Positions 7,315 to 11,821 of a stretch of 11,821 nucleotides of DNA are shown here, one piece after another. This stretch comes from AG25 sp035518815 (GTDB lineage Bacteria > Gemmatimonadota > Gemmatimonadetes > Gemmatimonadales > GWC2-71-9), in the NCBI GenBank assembly GCA_035518815.1, contig DATIXG010000113.1:1-11821 (forward strand), given 5' to 3'. Positions within the stretch are counted from its first letter, which is position 1; every line of letters starts with the position of its first letter. The notes beneath the pieces are model-generated. The model was not told where the DNA came from and did not search any database. It was given only the letters and a program-made list of their open reading frames with translations. Position numbers and translations under genes: made by a program.

Positions 7315-9789
7315 ATGCCAATCAGGACCATCATATTGGGATTGCTGGCCGCCATGCCGTTGGCGCTTGTCGCCCAACAGGCCGCTCCCGCGCCAGCGCG
7401 TGCACCAGCCCAAGCGCCAGCCAAGACCGCAAAACCGCCTACCACCCAGGCGGTGGGACCCTACAAGAATTTCAAGGGCGTCATCAAGCTCGATGTCCGC
7501 GATTCGAAGGCCGACTGGGGCCCCTTCACGCCGAAGAAGGCTCCCGCGGGCGCGCCCAACATCCTGTTCATCCTGTACGACGACACCGGGCTTTCCGCCT
7601 GGTCGCCGTACGGCGGCCGGATCAACATGCCAACCCTCGACCGGCTGGCGAAGAACGGACTGATTTACACCCAGTGGCACACGGTGGCGCTCTGTTCGCC
7701 GACCCGCTCCACGCTCCTGACGGGACGTAACCACACCCTGAACGGCTTTGCCTCGATCTCGGAGGGGGCAAACGGATTTCCGGGCCAGAGCGGCCGTATC
7801 CCGCCGCAGGCCGCCACCATCGCGCAGATCCTCGAGGACAACGGCTACAGCACCTACTGGGTGGGCAAGGACCACAACGTTCCCGAGCAGGATGTCGCCG
7901 AGGGCGGCGACCGCAGAGTGTGGCCGCTCGGCATGGGATTCGAGCGCTTCTACGGATTCCTGGGCGGCGAGACCAACCAGTGGTACCCGGATCTCGTCGA
8001 GGACAATCACTTCATCGAGCCGCCGTACACCCCAGAGCAGGGTTACCACCTCTCGAAGGATCTGGCCGATGAGGCGATCAAGATGATCCGGGACCAGAAG
8101 GCCACCAACCCCTCGAAGCCGTGGTTCATGTCGTACAACCCGGGCGCCAATCACGCGCCGCACCACGCCCCGCAGGAATACATCGACAGGTACAAGGGCA
8201 AGTTCGACGACGGCTACGAGGCGTACCGCAGCTGGGTCCTGGCCCGCATGATCGAAAAGGGCATCTTGCCCAAGGGCACGAAACTGACGCCGATCAATCC
8301 CCTGCCGGACTCGATGGCGAACCCGGCCGACTTCGTCCGCCCGTGGGACTCCCTGAAGCCGGATGAGAAGAAGCTGTTCTCACACATGGCCGAGGTCTGG
8401 GCCGGGTTCTCGGAATACACCGACGCGCAGGTCGGCCGCCTCATCGACTACCTCGAGAGGTCCGGGCAGCTCGACAACACTGTGATCTTCTACGCCGCTG
8501 ACAACGGCACGTCCGGCGAAGGCACGCCGAATGGGTCCGTCAACGAGGACAAGTTCTTCAACAACTACCCCGATGACCTGGCCGAGAACATGAAGATGAT
8601 GGACAGGCTCGGGAGTCCCGAGACCTACAACCACTTTCCGACCGGTTGGGCGGTCGCGTTTTCGACACCGTTCCAGATGTTCAAGCGCTACTCAGAGTAC
8701 TCGGGCGGCACGGCCTGTCCCCTCGTCATCTCCTGGCCAAAGGGTATCAAGGCGCGCGGCGAGATCCGCAACCAGTACCACCATTCGGTGGACATCGTGC
8801 CCACGATCCTCGACATCGTCGGCATCCAGATGCCCAAGGTCTACCGGGGCGTGGAGCAGTTCCCGCTCTCCGGCGTATCGATGCGGTACACCTTCGACGC
8901 GACGCCGAATGCGCCGACGCACAAGAAGCGCCAGTTCTACTCGATGCTCGGCACCCGCGGGATCTGGGAGAACGGTTGGAAGGCCTCCACCGTCCACGCC
9001 GCCTTCCTCGGAAAGGGCCACTTCGACCGGGATCAGTGGCAGCTCTACCACGTGGATGCGGACCGTTCGGAATCCGCCGACCTGGCGACGCAGTATCCGC
9101 AGAAGCTGGCGGCATTGAAGAGCGCGTGGTTCGAGGAAGCCAGGATCAATCTGGTCCTGCCTCTCGACGACCGCAGCGCCATGGAACAGTTGGGCGTCGA
9201 ACGACCCTCGGCAGAACCGCCGCGTGACCGTTACGTCTATTACCCGGGCACGGCTCCGGTCCCCGAAGGCGTTGCCGTCAGCGTGCGCAATCGCTCGTAC
9301 AAGATTCTCGCCAATGTCGAGATCACCGCGGCGGACGGGGGCGGCGTGATCTTCGCCCACGGCTCGCGCTTCGGCGGGCACGCGTTGTTCATCAAGGACC
9401 ACAAGCTCTACTACGTCTACAACTTCCTCGGCATCAAGCCGGAGCAGACGTTCGTCTCGTCGGCTGAACTGAAGCCCGGCAAGTACACGCTCGGCATGGA
9501 GTTCACGCGGACCGGCGCCGGCCCGAACAAGGAATCCTTGGGGACGATGAAGCTGTACATCGACGACAAGGTGGTCGCCGAAGGCCCGATGAAGACGCAG
9601 CCAGCCAAGTTCACGCTGTCGGGTGACGGGCTCTGCGTCGGATTCGACAGCGGCGACGCCGTGAGCGGCGAATACCAGACGCCCGGCACCTTCCATGGCG
9701 GCACGATCCAGGCCGTCTATGTCACGGTCGAACAGGCCGCATACACCGACCTGGAGCTCGAGGTGCGGAGAGCGATGATGCGTGAATAG
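7315..9789 (+). CDS. Secreted arylsulfatase, AtsA/AtsD-like large subfamily
   Basis: A second sulfate-ester hydrolase of the same subfamily as the one at 1706, 824 aa. It carries a cleavable signal peptide (hydrophobic run to about residue 20, probable cut at LVA/QQ) instead of a lipobox, followed by an Ala/Pro-rich linker (residues ~24-46) that may act as a flexible spacer. Active-site elements are complete: Asp89-Asp90 (LYDDTG), CSPTR with Cys127 (formylglycine precursor), Lys185 and His187 in GKDHN, His280 in NHAPHH, Asp396-Asn397 (ADNGTSGEG) and Lys457 (FQMFKRY). The last ~165 residues (from about 640) match the beta-rich C-terminal domain of the first sulfatase. Activation needs a formylglycine-generating enzyme encoded elsewhere. 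It follows cls by 184 bp, so it may have its own promoter or be the next cistron of the same operon. The paralogue pair suggests an old duplication with different localisation. Substrate unknown. Confidence 0.95.
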   Translation: MPIRTIILGLLAAMPLALVAQQAAPAPARAPAQAPAKTAKPPTTQAVGPYKNFKGVIKLDVRDSKADWGPFTPKKAPAGAPNILFILYDDTGLSAWSPYGGRINMPTLDRLAKNGLIYTQWHTVALCSPTRSTLLTGRNHTLNGFASISEGANGFPGQSGRIPPQAATIAQILEDNGYSTYWVGKDHNVPEQDVAEGGDRRVWPLGMGFERFYGFLGGETNQWYPDLVEDNHFIEPPYTPEQGYHLSKDLADEAIKMIRDQKATNPSKPWFMSYNPGANHAPHHAPQEYIDRYKGKFDDGYEAYRSWVLARMIEKGILPKGTKLTPINPLPDSMANPADFVRPWDSLKPDEKKLFSHMAEVWAGFSEYTDAQVGRLIDYLERSGQLDNTVIFYAADNGTSGEGTPNGSVNEDKFFNNYPDDLAENMKMMDRLGSPETYNHFPTGWAVAFSTPFQMFKRYSEYSGGTACPLVISWPKGIKARGEIRNQYHHSVDIVPTILDIVGIQMPKVYRGVEQFPLSGVSMRYTFDATPNAPTHKKRQFYSMLGTRGIWENGWKASTVHAAFLGKGHFDRDQWQLYHVDADRSESADLATQYPQKLAALKSAWFEEARINLVLPLDDRSAMEQLGVERPSAEPPRDRYVYYPGTAPVPEGVAVSVRNRSYKILANVEITAADGGGVIFAHGSRFGGHALFIKDHKLYYVYNFLGIKPEQTFVSSAELKPGKYTLGMEFTRTGAGPNKESLGTMKLYIDDKVVAEGPMKTQPAKFTLSGDGLCVGFDSGDAVSGEYQTPGTFHGGTIQAVYVTVEQAAYTDLELEVRRAMMRE

Positions 9790-9822
9790 CGAGGGCAGCA
9801 GTATGTGGCGACTCGCGGACGG

Positions 9823-9841
9823 GTGCGGCCTTCGGCCACGC
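9823..9841 (+). terminator. GC hairpin between the second sulfatase and the PLD gene
   Basis: GTGCGGCC (9823-9830) and GGCCACGC (9834-9841) form a stem of 8 positions with one C-A mismatch and one T-G wobble, around a TTC loop. It lies 33 bp after the sulfatase stop and 23 bp before the next start. No T-tract follows, so it may stabilise or partly attenuate the transcript rather than end it. Confidence 0.3.
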
Positions 9842-9852
9842 AACATTGGAAA

Positions 9853-9857
9853 AGGGG
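9853..9857 (+). promoter_or_regulatory. Ribosome binding site deciding the GTG start of the PLD gene
   Basis: AGGGG within AAAAGGGG lies 7 nt upstream of GTG 9865. It is the only purine-rich site near a start that leaves a sensible signal peptide. Confidence 0.6.
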
Positions 9858-9864
9858 AACGTGG

Positions 9865-11821
9865 GTGATCGGAGGGGTCACGCGCTCCCTCGTACTTATC
9901 GCCGTCGGTTCCGCTGGTTGGATCGGCCTCGCCGCTCAGAGCAATGTCCCTCCGGAGCGGGGCGGACAGGTCGTGTCCCTCGGCATGCCACCGGTTTACG
10001 AAGGCTCCGGAGGAGTCGCAGCGGGGTGGTTTCGGCCTGGGGATTCCGCCGGTTTCGTCTTCAACGCCCACCTCGGAGTGCGGCGATACCTCGGGAGTCC
10101 CATCGTCGGCATCGCGGCCGTCGGGCTCGAAGGGTACGCCGGTGGCCGGACCGGCACGATGGATGGCGGCGGCCGGTTCCTGTTCTCCATCCCGGTCTTC
10201 CACGTATCGGTGGGCGCGGACTACAACGTGCCCGATGCTGATCTCGATCTGCTGCTGCGGCTCGAGTTGCCCATGCAGCGCGGCGGAGTGGTCGGGCACG
10301 GCTCACAGCTCCAGATCGACTACCTCCCCAGCCGCGCCAACTCGCTCACGTTCGGGCTGACGTTCCCCCTCTGGGGACGGCCCATGGGATCCACCCGGCC
10401 CATTCAGAATGCCGTGCACCTTGGCACGTTCCCCATCCGGCGCGTCGCCGCGCCCAGTAACGTCGACCCTCGGCTCGCAGCGGCGCTCGACTCCGTACGC
10501 GCTCACGCCCGCTGGGTGACCCGTTTCGTCACGCCCTTTGTGGACCAGGGCGGCACCGAGCCGGCGAAGGCGTACGGGGCGGCAACCGGCGAGCTGACGG
10601 CGCGGCTCACCTCCCGCTCCGTCGCCGACGAGATCCGAGACTATCACGCGGCGCTGGATTGGGCGTTCGCCATCGCGGCGGCACCCGGAACGGGTGGCCC
10701 GCCTGACCGGGAGCGGGGGCGCGCGCTCAGCATCGGGGCGCGCGACATCCTGCTCGAGTACGTGCTCCTGCCGTACGATCGGCTGCTCGGGCAACGCAAG
10801 GTCAATGATCACCTCACGGAGTTCCGGGCTCCGGCGCAGACGCATTTCGCCCGATGGATGCTGAACCAGTCGGGTCTGCCGGACGATCGCTTGGCGGCTT
10901 CCCTCTACGTCTTCCAAACACTGGTGGACATCATGGAGGACGTGCGCGAGTACCAGCTGAAGCGCTGGGACGACTCGCGCCTCGTGTGGCTACCCCTGCA
11001 GTTGGCGTTGACGCCCGACCAGTGTGACACGCAGGCGAAGCTCGACGCGATCATCGAGCGGGCGGGAGACGCCCGGTTCACGGGGGGGAACGCCTTCTGG
11101 TACGTCATGAACGAGTCCTTCCAGCTCGAGATGAGCCGCTCGGTGCGTGCGGCCAGGGACTACCACGTCCTGTGGATCCACGACTTCCGAGGCCGGAACG
11201 ACAAGGGCGATCCCGACAAGATGGCGTTCGCGCACACGGTGGACTCCTACCTGAACGCGCTGACCGAGCGGGTGCGCGCCTACGACACGACGGGCAAGCT
11301 GCCGATCTACATGCTCTTTCTCGACCAGCATTATTTCGAGATCAACAAGAGTCGTCTCTTCCTGCGCGTGCTCGAACACCCGCTGACCTACCACCTCCAC
11401 CTGCCACACGAGTTCGAAGCGTGGGAAACGCGCCTGGCGGCCGTGCAAGACAGCTTGCGTGCCGCGGTCGCGGCCTCTCGCCTGCTGCAGGCCGAGCGGA
11501 GCCAGTACGGCGACGCCTGGCTGGCGAATCGCGTCAAGGTACAGGTGAACATCACCAACCCGTCCGACTTCTCGTTCCAGAGCTTTCAAGTAGCGGGGAT
11601 CCTCCCGGTGCCGGACAACATCATGCGCGATCATCGCAAGATCGCGTTCTATGATCTCACTGACGACGATCCGTACCGGGGGCTCGTGATGTTCACCGGG
11701 ATGGGCATCGGCGAGCATTACGTCGGGCCCGACTGGGAAGACCGGGCCGTCATGATTCAGGGGCCCGCGGCGCAACCGGTCCGCGACGCGGCCCGCCGCC
11801 TGTTGCTCCAGCAGGGCATTC
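9865..11821 (+). CDS. Large exported PLD-superfamily protein with beta-rich N-terminal domain, partial
   Basis: From GTG 9865 the frame is open to the window end (652 complete residues, no stop). AGGGG (9853-9857, 7 nt spacing) precedes the start; the GTG at 9861 is in another frame. A signal peptide ends near GLAA/QS (residue ~25). Residues ~30-175 are Gly-rich alternating strands (FLFSIPVFHVSVGADYNV, LTFGLTFPLW), resembling an outer-membrane or beta-sandwich domain. After a mostly helical middle (about 195-420) come WIHDFRG (~437-443) and a LDQHYFEINKS block (~486-496) of the kind that precedes PLD catalytic motifs. His590-x-Lys592-(x4)-Asp597 (HRKIAFYD) is the first HKD motif, followed by WEDRAVMIQGP. 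The usual GGxN segment reads FTGMGIGE here. A second HKD should lie beyond the window. Likely a secreted phospholipase or phosphodiesterase; the substrate cannot be seen. Confidence 0.85.
   Translation, partial: MIGGVTRSLVLIAVGSAGWIGLAAQSNVPPERGGQVVSLGMPPVYEGSGGVAAGWFRPGDSAGFVFNAHLGVRRYLGSPIVGIAAVGLEGYAGGRTGTMDGGGRFLFSIPVFHVSVGADYNVPDADLDLLLRLELPMQRGGVVGHGSQLQIDYLPSRANSLTFGLTFPLWGRPMGSTRPIQNAVHLGTFPIRRVAAPSNVDPRLAAALDSVRAHARWVTRFVTPFVDQGGTEPAKAYGAATGELTARLTSRSVADEIRDYHAALDWAFAIAAAPGTGGPPDRERGRALSIGARDILLEYVLLPYDRLLGQRKVNDHLTEFRAPAQTHFARWMLNQSGLPDDRLAASLYVFQTLVDIMEDVREYQLKRWDDSRLVWLPLQLALTPDQCDTQAKLDAIIERAGDARFTGGNAFWYVMNESFQLEMSRSVRAARDYHVLWIHDFRGRNDKGDPDKMAFAHTVDSYLNALTERVRAYDTTGKLPIYMLFLDQHYFEINKSRLFLRVLEHPLTYHLHLPHEFEAWETRLAAVQDSLRAAVAASRLLQAERSQYGDAWLANRVKVQVNITNPSDFSFQSFQVAGILPVPDNIMRDHRKIAFYDLTDDDPYRGLVMFTGMGIGEHYVGPDWEDRAVMIQGPAAQPVRDAARRLLLQQGI

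Noticed and set aside
5823..7445. Long minus-strand open frame opposite cls and the following gap.
   Set aside because: It crosses a gene boundary and has no recognisable domain; the two HKD motifs are on the plus strand.
8692..10299. Long minus-strand open frame across the second sulfatase end and the PLD start.
   Set aside because: It spans two real plus-strand genes and their gap; its composition is typical of antisense frames in GC-rich DNA.
10303..11775. Minus-strand open frames opposite the last gene.
   Set aside because: The plus frame from 9865 is uninterrupted to the window end and contains a signal peptide and an HKD motif.

Overview
The window is a gene-dense stretch of GC-rich bacterial DNA. 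It looks Gram-negative: there are two lipobox-type signal peptides, several Sec signal peptides ending in A/Q (GAQ, VAQQ, LAAQS), and beta-barrel-like exported proteins. Strong AAGGAG or AGGAGA ribosome sites and several GTG or TTG starts fit a GC-rich soil or aquatic lineage. Gemmatimonadota or Acidobacteriota is my best guess, but the sequence does not prove it. There is no rRNA, tRNA, CRISPR, IS element or phage gene.

Layout: (1) 893 down to 1, minus strand, an exported or lipidated beta-rich envelope protein cut by the window edge. (2) 894-1095, a divergent intergenic region with small palindromes. (3) 1096-1554, plus strand, a small unrecognised beta-rich protein. (4) 1706-7130, a tightly packed block: lipoprotein arylsulfatase, an exported fusion of a HAD phosphatase and a 2H phosphoesterase, and a cardiolipin-synthase-type phospholipase D enzyme, joined by 4-bp ATGA and TTGA stop/start overlaps. 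(5) 7315-9789, a second, secreted arylsulfatase of the same large subfamily. (6) 9865 to the end, a large exported PLD-superfamily protein, cut by the window edge just after its first HKD motif. Everything from 1096 onward is on one strand with gaps of at most 184 bp.

How the genes may work together (inference): apart from the cls-like membrane enzyme, the recognised enzymes are exported, and all of them act on sulfate or phosphate esters: two sulfatases, a HAD phosphomonoesterase, a 2H cyclic-phosphate esterase, and two PLD-type phosphodiesterase/phosphatidyltransferases. This suggests an envelope or periplasmic module that strips and recycles sulfate and phosphate ester headgroups, from lipids or from nucleotides and polysaccharides. 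The most distinctive element is the HAD-2H fusion, which could open a cyclic phosphate and then remove the resulting monophosphate in one polypeptide. The sulfatase-activating formylglycine enzyme is not in the window.
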